Source of the DNA: Actinomycetes bacterium
Lineage (GTDB): Bacteria > Actinomycetota > Coriobacteriia > Coriobacteriales > Eggerthellaceae
Direction of reading: 5' to 3'
Assembly (NCBI GenBank): GCA_023460315.1
Contig: JAEWQO010000007.1
Coordinates: 1 to 64,000, forward strand
DNA: 64,000 nucleotides
This document shows positions 1 to 7,110 of the stretch, piece by piece; position 1 is the stretch's first letter, and the number at the start of each line of letters is the position of its first letter. Both the position numbers and the translations under genes were made by a program. The notes beneath the pieces are model-generated. The model had not been told where the DNA came from. It saw only the letters and a list, made by a program, of their open reading frames with translations, and did no database searches.

Positions 1-182
1 TGCTAGCCGCAGGGATCAGGCAATTGCCCAATGGGGCACCGCAATCCAATGGAGCGACCTGCATTCCAGTGGCCCGTATCGAATTGACTATGATTGAGGT
101 TAGGGTACACGTTTTGGCCTATACCCCCGAAACGAGGCGATCACGCACAGAGATGGGAGGATGTAGTTCGTGAGGGTCCCAC

Positions 183-317
183 AAAAAGGATGGGCCCGGG
201 GAGAGGGGAGCTCCACCGGGCCTCAAGGAGGGGATGATGCGGTGCCTGAGCACCGCTACTGCTTTGTAAGGGATACAAGCAGTGCAAACTGAAAGGAGGG
301 GAGCCTTTCGCTTGCAG
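183..317 (-). ncRNA. putative small RNA, copy 1 of a tandem pair, C-rich loops
   Basis: Seen: read on the minus strand, a TATAAT box (323-328) is followed about 7 nt later by a roughly 130-nt stretch with three hairpins. Hairpin 1 has arms at 312-316 and 303-308 pairing with 291-296 and 284-288. Hairpin 2 is CTGCTTGTA with TACAAAGCAG (260-280). Hairpin 3 is GCGGTGC-TCAG-GCACCGC (239-256). A GC-rich stem GGCCCGG/CCGGGCC (193-222) then precedes TTTTT (183-187), like an intrinsic terminator, although 5 nt separate stem and U-run. The unpaired parts are C-rich: CTCCCCT, TCCCT and CCCCTCCTT. CCTCCTT is the sequence of the 16S rRNA anti-Shine-Dalgarno. No open reading frame or convincing -35 is visible. 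Inference: a trans-acting small RNA able to pair with ribosome-binding sites. A mobile non-transcribed repeat is the alternative. Confidence 0.55.
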
Positions 318-497
318 GACCTATTATAGAGATTGACCTTGAAAAACATATGTGTCGAGCGTGCATGTTTTGTGAATTGGAGGGTCTGAAAGTGACAATT
401 ACGTTAATTCAACGTGACGAAACGAAAAAGAGTCAGAGGAGGGACAAGTCGACGTCCGTCCAAGATAAACCCGTGCGTCGCCTATAACGTTGCCTAT

Positions 498-631
498 AAA
501 AAGGATTGGCCCGGGGAGAGGGGACTCCACCGGGCCTCAAGGAGGGGATGATGCGGTGTCTGAGCACCGCTACTGCTTTGTAAGGGGTACAAGCAGTGCA
601 AACTGAAAGGAGGGGAGCCTTTCGCTTGCAG
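498..631 (-). ncRNA. putative small RNA, copy 2 of a tandem pair
   Basis: This copy matches copy 1 at about 97% over 147 bases, with only three substitutions and one single-base deletion. It keeps its own TATAAT (637-642), all three hairpins, the GC-rich stem (about 508-535) and the TTTTT tract (498-502). The changes fall in loops or at stem ends: one closes hairpin 3 a base pair earlier and one lies beside the loop of hairpin 2. The identity begins exactly at the -10 box and ends exactly at the U-run, so what was duplicated is a transcription unit. The sequences upstream of the two -10 boxes are unrelated. Confidence 0.55.
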
Positions 632-644
632 GACCTATTATAGA

Positions 645-949
645 AGGAGCATGAAAACAGGGAGGCAGCAGGTGTGGGTTGGCCGCGCAACGGGGCCTCA
701 CGGTCGGTGAGTTGCATGGCTGAAGGAGAGGGCCACCGCTCGCCACGGCAGGGCCACCGCTCGCTTTCAAGGGCGAAGGACATTTCCCGTGCGGCCTCCG
801 GGCTGCTGCGGCCGTGACGGTGTGCCGGAGTGGGGATTTATCTTTGGTCCGGGGTGCAGCGACTCTTCACTTTCGGTATGATGTCGCTTGAGGAAACCAA
901 TCGGTCGTCGCATGCCTCTGCGGCGAGCCCGTAATGCAAGGAAGCCTTT
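645..949. other. gene-free leader region before the methyltransferase-like gene
   Basis: No coding sequence is supported here. The sequence GGGCCACCGCTCGC occurs twice in quick succession (about 730-762). TATGAT at 879-884 is a possible -10 for the gene starting at 950, without a recognisable -35. The reading frames that cross this stretch on the minus strand are antisense to the next gene or to the small RNA repeats. Confidence 0.4.
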
Positions 950-1852
950 ATGCCTGACATTGCCCTTCGCTTCAACAAAGATATGTTGGTGCTTTCCGCC
1001 CCCATTGCCTCCACGCTGGAGCGTCAAGGCGTCAATGTGGAGCGAGATCTTGAATTCATGAACATCGCCGAGTCTGAGGCGGTTCGTGATGCGTTTCGGC
1101 TGGAAAAATTGGCGGGTGCCCAATGCCTTGTGACCAGCACGGCGGGGCTCACCCCCGCGCGTCTGGCTCACTGCGAATTGGAAGACCGGGGGCGGGACAT
1201 TGTCCGCGCGGCGCTTGACTTGGTGAACGGACTTGCTCCCCAGCATGCGTTCATCGAAATTGGTCCCTGCGGCCTTCCTCTTGACGGATCGAGCAAAAGC
1301 TCGCTCAACGAGAACCGTGACCAATATGTTCGTGCGGCCCGCGTCTGTGCGGACCGCACGTTCGATGCCGTTTTTCTGAATGGGTTCGGGAATCCCGTGG
1401 ATCTCAAATGTGCGCTCATGGCAATTCGCCAGGTGCTTGATGTTCCGGCATTCACGTCAGTGAGGGTCGATGCCGAAGGCATGCTTTCTGACGGCCGCAC
1501 TCCGTTGGAGGAGGCGTTTGGGGTGATGGCTGAATACGGGGCTTCCGTTGCCGGCTTTTCTACTGGTGCCGATGCTGCAGGTGCGGTGAAGTTGGCTCGT
1601 CGGGCTCTCGCCGTGGTCGATATGCCCTTGCTCGTCCAGTTGGAAGTTGCGGAGCATAAACCGAAACAGGGTGGCCCCACTGCCGACAATCCCTATTACT
1701 GTCCTGACACCATGGTGGGCGTTGCGGCGGACCTGCGGGCATCGGGCGTTCAGTTTCTCCGTGCATGCGGTGCCGCGACTCCCGCCTACACCGGTGCGCT
1801 CGCGGCCACCACGGAGGGCTTCGACGTCGTGGTTTCTCCGGAAGGTTGGTAG
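950..1852 (+). CDS. homocysteine S-methyltransferase-like protein
   Basis: This 300-residue protein resembles the homocysteine-binding domain of MetH, BhmT and MmuM, a TIM barrel that transfers a methyl group to homocysteine at a zinc site. Supporting features are its length, the early VTSTAGLTPARLAH segment at the position of the family ETNTF motif, FIEIGPCGLPLD in mid-protein, and RACGAATPAYTGAL near the end where the family has GGCCGTTPEHI. Only one of the usual paired cysteines remains there, and no clear third cysteine ligand is seen, so the zinc site is altered. AAGGAAG lies 5-6 bases before the ATG. A small unknown gene follows 4 bases after the stop and is probably co-transcribed. The fold is likely; the substrate is uncertain, and a non-homocysteine methyl acceptor is possible. 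Confidence 0.6.
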   Translation: MPDIALRFNKDMLVLSAPIASTLERQGVNVERDLEFMNIAESEAVRDAFRLEKLAGAQCLVTSTAGLTPARLAHCELEDRGRDIVRAALDLVNGLAPQHAFIEIGPCGLPLDGSSKSSLNENRDQYVRAARVCADRTFDAVFLNGFGNPVDLKCALMAIRQVLDVPAFTSVRVDAEGMLSDGRTPLEEAFGVMAEYGASVAGFSTGADAAGAVKLARRALAVVDMPLLVQLEVAEHKPKQGGPTADNPYYCPDTMVGVAADLRASGVQFLRACGAATPAYTGALAATTEGFDVVVSPEGW

Positions 1853-1856
1853 CCGG

Positions 1857-2132
1857 GTGGATGCAGCGAGAAAGCGGTCGAATAGGGAGAAAAGCTTTCA
1901 CTACGGCATCCTTCAAGAGGTCGTCGATGCGTTGTTTCATGATGGGGAAGTGACAGAGGTTCGTCGTCTCGACGTCGTCATTGCTGCCGAGGCCGTCGAT
2001 CTGCCGGACGATCTCATGGAAGTGGTGCTGCTGTTGCCGCCCAGCACCTTCACGCGTCAGCGCCTCTGCGACCAGATCAATTCCTCCATCGGGGGACATG
2101 CGTGGGGGCAAGTCTATGGCACGGTTGAGTGA
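1857..2132 (+). CDS. hypothetical protein, 91 aa, downstream of the methyltransferase-like gene
   Basis: I do not recognise this family. The GTG start lies 4 bases after the preceding stop, with GGAAGG upstream at a suitable distance inside the end of that gene. The frame can be extended upstream, but only through the coding region of the neighbour. The protein has a basic start (RKRSNREKS) and then a compact acidic-hydrophobic body with LDVVIAAEAV, LMEVVLLLPP and a glycine-rich end (SSIGGHAWGQVYG). It has no membrane segment or signal peptide. The close coupling suggests a function linked to the methyltransferase, possibly as a partner subunit. A perfect 13-bp stem-loop ends the unit. Confidence 0.5.
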   Translation: MDAARKRSNREKSFHYGILQEVVDALFHDGEVTEVRRLDVVIAAEAVDLPDDLMEVVLLLPPSTFTRQRLCDQINSSIGGHAWGQVYGTVE

Positions 2133-2187
2133 TGGACCACGGTGTGCCTTTTCCCCCGCGAGAGTCGAGAGCCCGATTCGATGAAGG

Positions 2188-2223
2188 GTTTCGGTGCGGC
2201 TTGGGGGCATGCCGCACCGAAAC
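2188..2223. terminator. stem-loop between convergent genes
   Basis: GTTTCGGTGCGGC (2188-2200) is an exact inverted repeat of GCCGCACCGAAAC (2211-2223) around a 10-base loop. It sits between two convergent genes (stops at 2132 and 2233) and could stop transcription from both sides. Neither side has a good U-run. Confidence 0.5.
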
Positions 2224-2232
2224 GGACGGATC

Positions 2233-3771
2233 CTAAAGCTGGGCGGCATTCCTGCCAGCGAAGCGGCCGGAAGTGTATGACCAGTTCAGGCCGCATCCTC
2301 CAGCGGGATAATCGTCATAGATGAACGTGCCGCAGCACACTTCGCCCGCGGAGTAGAGCCCTGGGATGGGGTTTCCGTCGACATCGAGCACTTGAAAGTC
2401 GGTGTTCACGCGGTATCCGCCGAAGCTGCCATGAGTGCACACGCCCATGCGAAGCAGGTAATAAGGCGGTTGCACCAGGGGGATAAGTTGGTCGGCCTTC
2501 TTCTTGAATTGGGTGTCGGTTCCCTGCGCGGCCAAGGCGTTGTAGGAGTCAAGCGTATTCTGCACGGCCTGACCGTCCACGCCAAGCTGAGTTGCGGCAG
2601 CGGCTATCGTGTCTCCCTTGGCAAACACGCCCTGCTTGAGTCCAAATTCGAATTTCGAGCTCAGATCGTCATCGAGCGAGTCGACCATGGCCTGATCGTA
2701 GACGGCATAGAAATGCTGATCGTCAAAATGGGCGACATCGTAGTAAATGTCATGGGTTTGTCCGCCCTCGTTTGCGAAGCGATGGCCCGACTTGTCGACC
2801 CAGAGGGCCTTGCTGCTGATGAGCTTTGACTGGCCGGGTTCAACCTCGCAGGCAAGAATGCCGTTTGTTCCGCCGTGGCCGACGTAGTCTGCCCCAATGT
2901 CCAGGCCCATCTGCAGCCCTTCGCCCGTGCATCCCACACCGACCTCGGTGTAGACGTCGACGTAGTCGGGCATGTAGGTTTCGATCATGGACGCATTGCG
3001 GCAGAAGCCCCCTGAGGCGATGATGACGTTGCGAGCCTCATAGCGCACAAGGTCGCCATGCCCCGGCCTTGATCCCACTCTTGCCAGCACGCCTTCCACC
3101 CGTCCCTCATCGTTGACGACGAAGGACTCCACTGCTCTGTTGAAATGAAAGGAGACGCCGTGTTCCGTCGCGTATGCCGTGACGGCGCGCAAGGCGTCCA
3201 TGGCATTGTGGGCGCAGTTGTGGCCGCGCGCGACGGTGTCCTTGCCCTTCTTTGACACCGTTTCCTTGAAGGGGACTTGAAGATCCTCGGACAGCCAGTC
3301 GATCGTTTCCCCGAAGTGCTCTGCGCAGAACCGCTGCATGTCGGCATCGAGTTTGTCTCCTCCCCGCGAGAGGAAATAGGTCAAGAGGCCTTCTGGATCG
3401 TCTTCGATCCCCGCTCGCTTCTGGAGCTGCGTTCCCGCTCCGTAGAGGGTTCCGATTGCGAGTGTGCTTGAACCGCATAGTTGCGGCATCTTTTCGACAA
3501 GGATGGTTTGAGCGCCTTGTACAGCGGCCTGGCCGGCTGCTGTCATGCCTGCTCCGCCGCCGCCGATGACCAACACATCGCACGATATCGTGTTCGAGGC
3601 CTCCTGCGCGGCTGCCTGCTCTGGCGTGCATCCAAACAATCCTCCAAGGCACAGTGCCGCGGCCGCTCCGCCGAGTCCCTTTGCAAACTGCCGCCGCGTC
3701 AGGTTCTTCGTGGTGTTTGAAATGCCGCGCGCATCTACGGACGCGACGCGCGCGATTGAAGTTTCTTGCAT
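2233..3771 (-). CDS. Tat-exported FAD-dependent oxidoreductase (fumarate reductase flavoprotein-like)
   Basis: This 512-residue flavoprotein starts at ATG 3771, which has GGGAGGA 6-8 bases upstream. The open frame extends further but without a ribosome site. The N-terminus has a twin-arginine signal (TRRQFAKG, about residues 25-32), a hydrophobic run and a lipobox-like LFGC, so export by Tat as a lipoprotein is likely. VLVIGGGGAGMTAA near residue 70 is the FAD dinucleotide-binding site. THGSFGGYRVNTD and the GLYSAGEVCCG segment near the end match the FAD_binding_2 fumarate/urocanate reductase family. No FMN-attachment or haem domain is present, so electrons must come from a separate donor. 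The divergent LuxR gene (3995) is probably its regulator. The substrate is unknown; family members reduce fumarate, urocanate, cinnamates and related organic acceptors. Confidence 0.85.
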   Translation of the reverse strand: MQETSIARVASVDARGISNTTKNLTRRQFAKGLGGAAAALCLGGLFGCTPEQAAAQEASNTISCDVLVIGGGGAGMTAAGQAAVQGAQTILVEKMPQLCGSSTLAIGTLYGAGTQLQKRAGIEDDPEGLLTYFLSRGGDKLDADMQRFCAEHFGETIDWLSEDLQVPFKETVSKKGKDTVARGHNCAHNAMDALRAVTAYATEHGVSFHFNRAVESFVVNDEGRVEGVLARVGSRPGHGDLVRYEARNVIIASGGFCRNASMIETYMPDYVDVYTEVGVGCTGEGLQMGLDIGADYVGHGGTNGILACEVEPGQSKLISSKALWVDKSGHRFANEGGQTHDIYYDVAHFDDQHFYAVYDQAMVDSLDDDLSSKFEFGLKQGVFAKGDTIAAAATQLGVDGQAVQNTLDSYNALAAQGTDTQFKKKADQLIPLVQPPYYLLRMGVCTHGSFGGYRVNTDFQVLDVDGNPIPGLYSAGEVCCGTFIYDDYPAGGCGLNWSYTSGRFAGRNAAQL

Positions 3772-3994
3772 GATGATCCTCCCATGACCTGCTTTCCGGG
3801 TTTTACCCGGTATCTCTTCTTCTCGGACGTTACGCTCTCCGATTGTGCGATTCCAGCCCATAAACGGGTGAAAAACATCTCGGTCACCCGGAAGGTGTGA
3901 AAGGTGACGGCCGTGGGTGGCGTGCTGAATGGGCTATACTTTGCAGAGGATTCCATCCAACCGACTGCCGCCCTCCATGAATTGAGGTTTCTTC
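3772..3994. promoter_or_regulatory. divergent promoter region, flavoprotein and LuxR regulator
   Basis: This 223-base spacer lies between two genes reading outward and must contain both promoters and probably the regulator's binding site. The partly repeated GGTGTGAAAGGTGACGG near 3893-3909 is one candidate element. I see no clean -35/-10 pair. Confidence 0.4.
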
Positions 3995-5572
3995 ATGACC
4001 TCTGCTTTACCGGAAACGGGACATATCGAGTCTCGGCCGCCCGGTGTCCGGAGTCTGCTTTCCTGCTGTGCCGCCCTGTCTCGGGGAGGGCTCCTGAACT
4101 GCTTTCTGGGGCTTGCCGCAACGCGCGTATGGCTGCAGTGCATCCTCTTTGGCTCATACACGCAGAGCGATGATGGGCTGTTTACGATAGTCAGCAACTT
4201 TGCGTATGGCGCCGTCATGCTCGTCGGCGCATTCGCTGCGTGGAAGAGGCCATTCTCCGAGTGTGGCCAAAAAAGCGTGGCATGGGCGGGATTTGCCCTC
4301 ATGACGGTGTCGACCCTTGCGGTCATGGCGGGCAAGGAGACGGGTCTCGACGGCATGCTTTTCGCTGCCTGCATCGTGGCTGGCATGGGCGGTGCGCTCG
4401 GTGGAGCCATGTGGACGGTCGCCTATGTCCGATTGAGCATGCACCAAGCAGTCCTCTTTGGGTTCCTCTCGTTGGCGCTGGGATCGCTGGGTGGCCTGGT
4501 GGTGGGATTTCTGCCAGAGATGCTGGGTTACACGGTGAGCCTTTTCATGCCCCCCGTCGCTCTGCTCTGCTACCAGCGTGCTCTGCGTGTTGACGTGGGC
4601 TCGCAGGTCGCTCCGCTCCCGGTCTACGATGAGGAGCCTCGCTCCACGATACTCTTCATATTCGGGGGCATTGCGGTGTTCGGTCTCGCACTTGGCCTGT
4701 CTCGAGGGTTTCCCGCAGGAGAGCCTGTTGTCTTCGATCCGGTGCTGCGCGTTGTCCATCAGGTGGGCGTCATCGTCCTGAGCCTGTTTGTCATCTGGTG
4801 GGCGGTCCTGCGATGCAAGCGCCTGAGTTTTTCGTTTCTCTGGCGTATCGAGATATTTGTCGCCGCAGGCGGCATGCTCATCCTCTCGGCGTTTCCCGGA
4901 ACTCTGACCGGGTTGGCCATCGCCACGGTCAACATCGCCGACACCTTCATGCTGGGAGTGCTTTGGGTGACCATGCAGGATGTGAGCCGCCATACGACCG
5001 TGCATCCCTATGCCGTCTACGGATTTGCGTGGGCCACACGCATTTTCTCGCGCAACATCGGTCGTGTGCTGATCATTGCAGTTGGCGTGGTTTCTCCGGC
5101 TGTCACCACCGTCGTGGGCGTTGTCATGTTCGCGCTCGCGGTGAGCATGGCATTTTTGCTTTCAGACGGCATTCCTCGTGTCCGTGCGCTGTTTGACGAA
5201 TCGGGAGGGGTCTTGGAGGATGAAGGGGACCGCCCGCTCCCGTCGCCTTCCACGTCATCCGGATCCCAGCTTGAGGAGCATGTGGCCGACGCGCGTGTCG
5301 TTTCCGACGAGACGCTGAAATCCTTTGCCCCGATGTCCCATGAGGAGTTCGAACAAGCCGCAGAAACGCTGAGAAATCGCTACGGACTTTCGGAACGGGA
5401 GATGCAGATAGCGTTGCTCATTGCCCAAGGACGCAGCAAGGCTCACATTGCGGACCAGCTTTTTGTGACGGAGAACACCGTGAGGACCCATGCAAAGAAC
5501 GCCTATGCCAAGCTCGGTGTTCATTCGAAGCAGGATCTCATCGATTTGTTTGAGGCGCAGCTTCCCGTTTGA
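3995..5572 (+). CDS. membrane-bound LuxR-type transcriptional regulator
   Basis: The 525-residue protein has a long N-terminal region (about residues 35-400) with roughly ten to twelve hydrophobic segments, such as FAYGAVMLVGAFAAW and GVVMFALAVSMAFLL. An acidic linker follows, then a C-terminal LuxR helix-turn-helix (about 460-522) with LSEREMQIALLIAQG, KAHIADQLFVTENTVRTHAK and AYAKLGVHSKQDLIDL. This membrane-sensor plus LuxR architecture is typical of Eggerthellaceae, where such genes sit beside and control reductase genes. It is divergent from the flavoprotein at 2233-3771, its probable target. It has no receiver or PAS domain, so the signal is presumably bound by the membrane part. Ligand unknown. 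Confidence 0.85.
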   Translation: MTSALPETGHIESRPPGVRSLLSCCAALSRGGLLNCFLGLAATRVWLQCILFGSYTQSDDGLFTIVSNFAYGAVMLVGAFAAWKRPFSECGQKSVAWAGFALMTVSTLAVMAGKETGLDGMLFAACIVAGMGGALGGAMWTVAYVRLSMHQAVLFGFLSLALGSLGGLVVGFLPEMLGYTVSLFMPPVALLCYQRALRVDVGSQVAPLPVYDEEPRSTILFIFGGIAVFGLALGLSRGFPAGEPVVFDPVLRVVHQVGVIVLSLFVIWWAVLRCKRLSFSFLWRIEIFVAAGGMLILSAFPGTLTGLAIATVNIADTFMLGVLWVTMQDVSRHTTVHPYAVYGFAWATRIFSRNIGRVLIIAVGVVSPAVTTVVGVVMFALAVSMAFLLSDGIPRVRALFDESGGVLEDEGDRPLPSPSTSSGSQLEEHVADARVVSDETLKSFAPMSHEEFEQAAETLRNRYGLSEREMQIALLIAQGRSKAHIADQLFVTENTVRTHAKNAYAKLGVHSKQDLIDLFEAQLPV

Positions 5573-5748
5573 TGGCCCCGTCTTTATGTGGCCGTGCAAG
5601 AGGATCGTTGAGGGAAATGCCCGGAAACAGGGGAGCGTGCAGGACGGCAGATGAATGTCGGTTCCAATGAGGGGCGTCTTGGTGAGCGACAGGCTGGTTG
5701 ATGGGGCTGTCGGGTTGATGAGGCTGTCGAGTTGTCTCGAAGGTGCTC

Positions 5749-6114
5749 TTATTGCTGCGTTTCAGTCGATTCGGCTGAATGGGGGGTGGTTCCCGCTTCG
5801 GCGATGCCGGCATCCTTTCCAACAAAAAATGCGATGAGGGCAACGGCCATAAGTGCACAGAGGATACCAAGGACATAAAGCGCCACGGCGTTGCGCTGGG
5901 ATGTCTGCCTCTTTCGAAAGATGGCACGCCGCTCGCCAACGTAGATGGTGTTGGTGAGCCGCGCATAGGGACTGTCTGCCAAAGGAGCGCCGGGAACATG
6001 AAGCGAGGGAGACCGTGCGGATTGGCGGAGGAAGGGGGAGCGTTGGATGCACGCACGGGAAAAGGTGCGTGTGCGCTTGCGGGGTTTTGGTCGAGCCATG
6101 TGCCTCTGCACCAT
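5749..6114 (-). CDS. small single-pass membrane protein, unknown function
   Basis: The 121-residue protein has a very basic N-terminal half (ARPKPRKRTRTF, later GERRAIFRKRQTSQRN). One hydrophobic helix of about 20 residues near residues 75-95 (LYVLGILCALMAVALIAFFV) is followed by a short polar tail ending in ESTETQQ. The ATG at 6114 has GAGGGCGG upstream; a second ATG at 6099 with GAGG is a possible alternative. The positive charge before the helix predicts an inside-out topology. I recognise no family. It stands alone on the minus strand, convergent with the LuxR gene. The first 40 residues are arginine-rich and could be over-extended. Confidence 0.5.
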   Translation of the reverse strand: MVQRHMARPKPRKRTRTFSRACIQRSPFLRQSARSPSLHVPGAPLADSPYARLTNTIYVGERRAIFRKRQTSQRNAVALYVLGILCALMAVALIAFFVGKDAGIAEAGTTPHSAESTETQQ

Positions 6115-6802
6115 GTCCGCCCTCAATTGCATCGTGCGCGTATGCATCAATGCACTAAGTATAGTACCTCGCACTGCTTTTGTACACTATAAGCTGGCAT
6201 AGATGCCGTGGGTGCCAAAATGAAACCTGTCTGAAACCAACAGGTGATGTTTTCTTTTGAAGCAGCTTCTTGGGCGAGGGCAGGGGTCAATCGCCAGGGG
6301 CGTCATGCCCCTGGCGGCGCGATGCCGTCCTGCTCTCAAACGAAGGGCAGGGACAGCAGAGGGAAGGGCGCGATCTTTCCGGCTCGTAGGTGCGTTCCTC
6401 TCATTATGGCTCTCTTGGCTTCAAGGGCTTTCCGCTCACCTGCTTTCGCCTTCTTGTAGACTTCGGAAAGGCGAAAAGGGGCCGGTCGACTTCCGCGTTA
6501 ACGTGAGTCAGCCCATCTCTTTTCCCGATCCTTCGATCCTTTGAGGGCCCCTGATGCTGATTCAATGATGCGGGCTTCTTTTGAGGAGTGGACGTTTTTT
6601 TCGACTTGCACTCTTCTCGGGGTCGCCAGCGAGCTTCATTCGATTGCGTCCTCAAAAGTGAGAACAAAATGTGCAGGTCAAATATTATAGTGAAAAAGGA
6701 CAGTGTTCATCTGCTTCTCTCCTTGCGGAAAAATCCAGGATGCGGGACGGAATTCAGCCCAAAAATGCGTTTTTCATCCTCCAACCCGAAAAAAATGTCC
6801 AT
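6115..6802. other. long gene-free stretch, one small hairpin with U-run
   Basis: No frame here shows a ribosome site and a protein-like composition together. ACCTGT (6225-6230) and ACAGGT (6240-6245) form a short hairpin followed by TTTTCTTTT (about 6249-6257), a weak plus-strand terminator. It is preceded by GGCAT/ATGCC (about 6196-6207). An isolated TGTACACTATAAG at 6181-6193 could be part of a promoter. A short untranslated transcript is possible but not shown. Confidence 0.35.
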
Positions 6803-6943
6803 CTACTCGGAGGAGTCGCGCGTAGCTATGCGGAAGAGTCGCGCGTAGCCATTCCAAGGGGAATCGCGAAGCTACCCGGAAGAGTCGTGCGAAGCTACTC
6901 GAAAGAGTCGCGCGAAGCTATGCGGAGGAGTCGCGCACGAGGT
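6803..6943. repeat. imperfect tandem array, six units of about 23 bp
   Basis: The core GAGTCGCGCGAAGCTA recurs at 6813, 6836, 6861 (as GAATCGCGAAGCTA), 6882, 6905 and 6928 (incomplete). The spacings are 23, 25, 21, 23 and 23 bases. Each core includes the self-complementary TCGCGCGA or a variant. The period is not a multiple of three, so it cannot encode a repeated peptide. It sits downstream of the flavoprotein gene's terminators. Possible roles are an array of protein-binding sites or simple repeat expansion. Confidence 0.75.
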
Positions 6944-6958
6944 GTGCGGCGATCAAGA

Positions 6959-7049
6959 AAGCGGTCGGCCGGAGGAAGAGGCCGACCGCTTGAAGCAAAG
7001 GAGACGAGAGCCGCCTTGAGGGGGAGAAAGGAGGGGTGGCTCTCGTCTC
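6959..7049 (-). terminator. two consecutive stem-loops after the second flavoprotein gene
   Basis: In minus-strand order, GAGACGAGAGCC pairs with GGCTCTCGTCTC (7038-7049 with 7001-7012). Then AAGCGGTCGGCC pairs with GGCCGACCGCTT (6980-6991 with 6959-6970), followed by a weak TTTCTT. Both are perfect 12-bp stems, lying 60-150 bases after the stop at 7111. They most likely end the flavoprotein transcript. Confidence 0.65.
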
Positions 7050-7110
7050 TGTGGATAGTCAGCTGTCCGATGCGGCTGGCTGGCGCTTACGCGCGGGCGC
7101 GTCGGGCCTG

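Larger units (their letters stand above)
183..644. repeat. direct tandem repeat, 2 x about 148 bp (183-330 and 498-644)
   Basis: Two direct copies are separated by 167 bases of unrelated sequence. No terminal inverted repeats, target-site duplication or transposase are visible, which argues against an insertion element. The spacer (331-497) and the stretch to 949 hold no gene I can support. The window starts only 182 bases before copy 1, so further copies could lie outside it. Confidence 0.85.

Noticed and set aside
119..783. Minus-strand frames of 76 and 116 codons covering the two repeats, sharing a near-identical peptide segment
   Set aside because: The shared peptide only reflects the duplicated small-RNA unit. 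There is no ribosome site, and the stem-loops and U-runs explain the sequence better.
3772..3861. 30-residue N-terminal extension of the first flavoprotein
   Set aside because: ATG 3771 has a good ribosome site and places the Tat signal correctly; the extension has neither.
6803..6943. CRISPR array
   Set aside because: Units are contiguous and imperfect with no unique spacers, and no cas genes are present.
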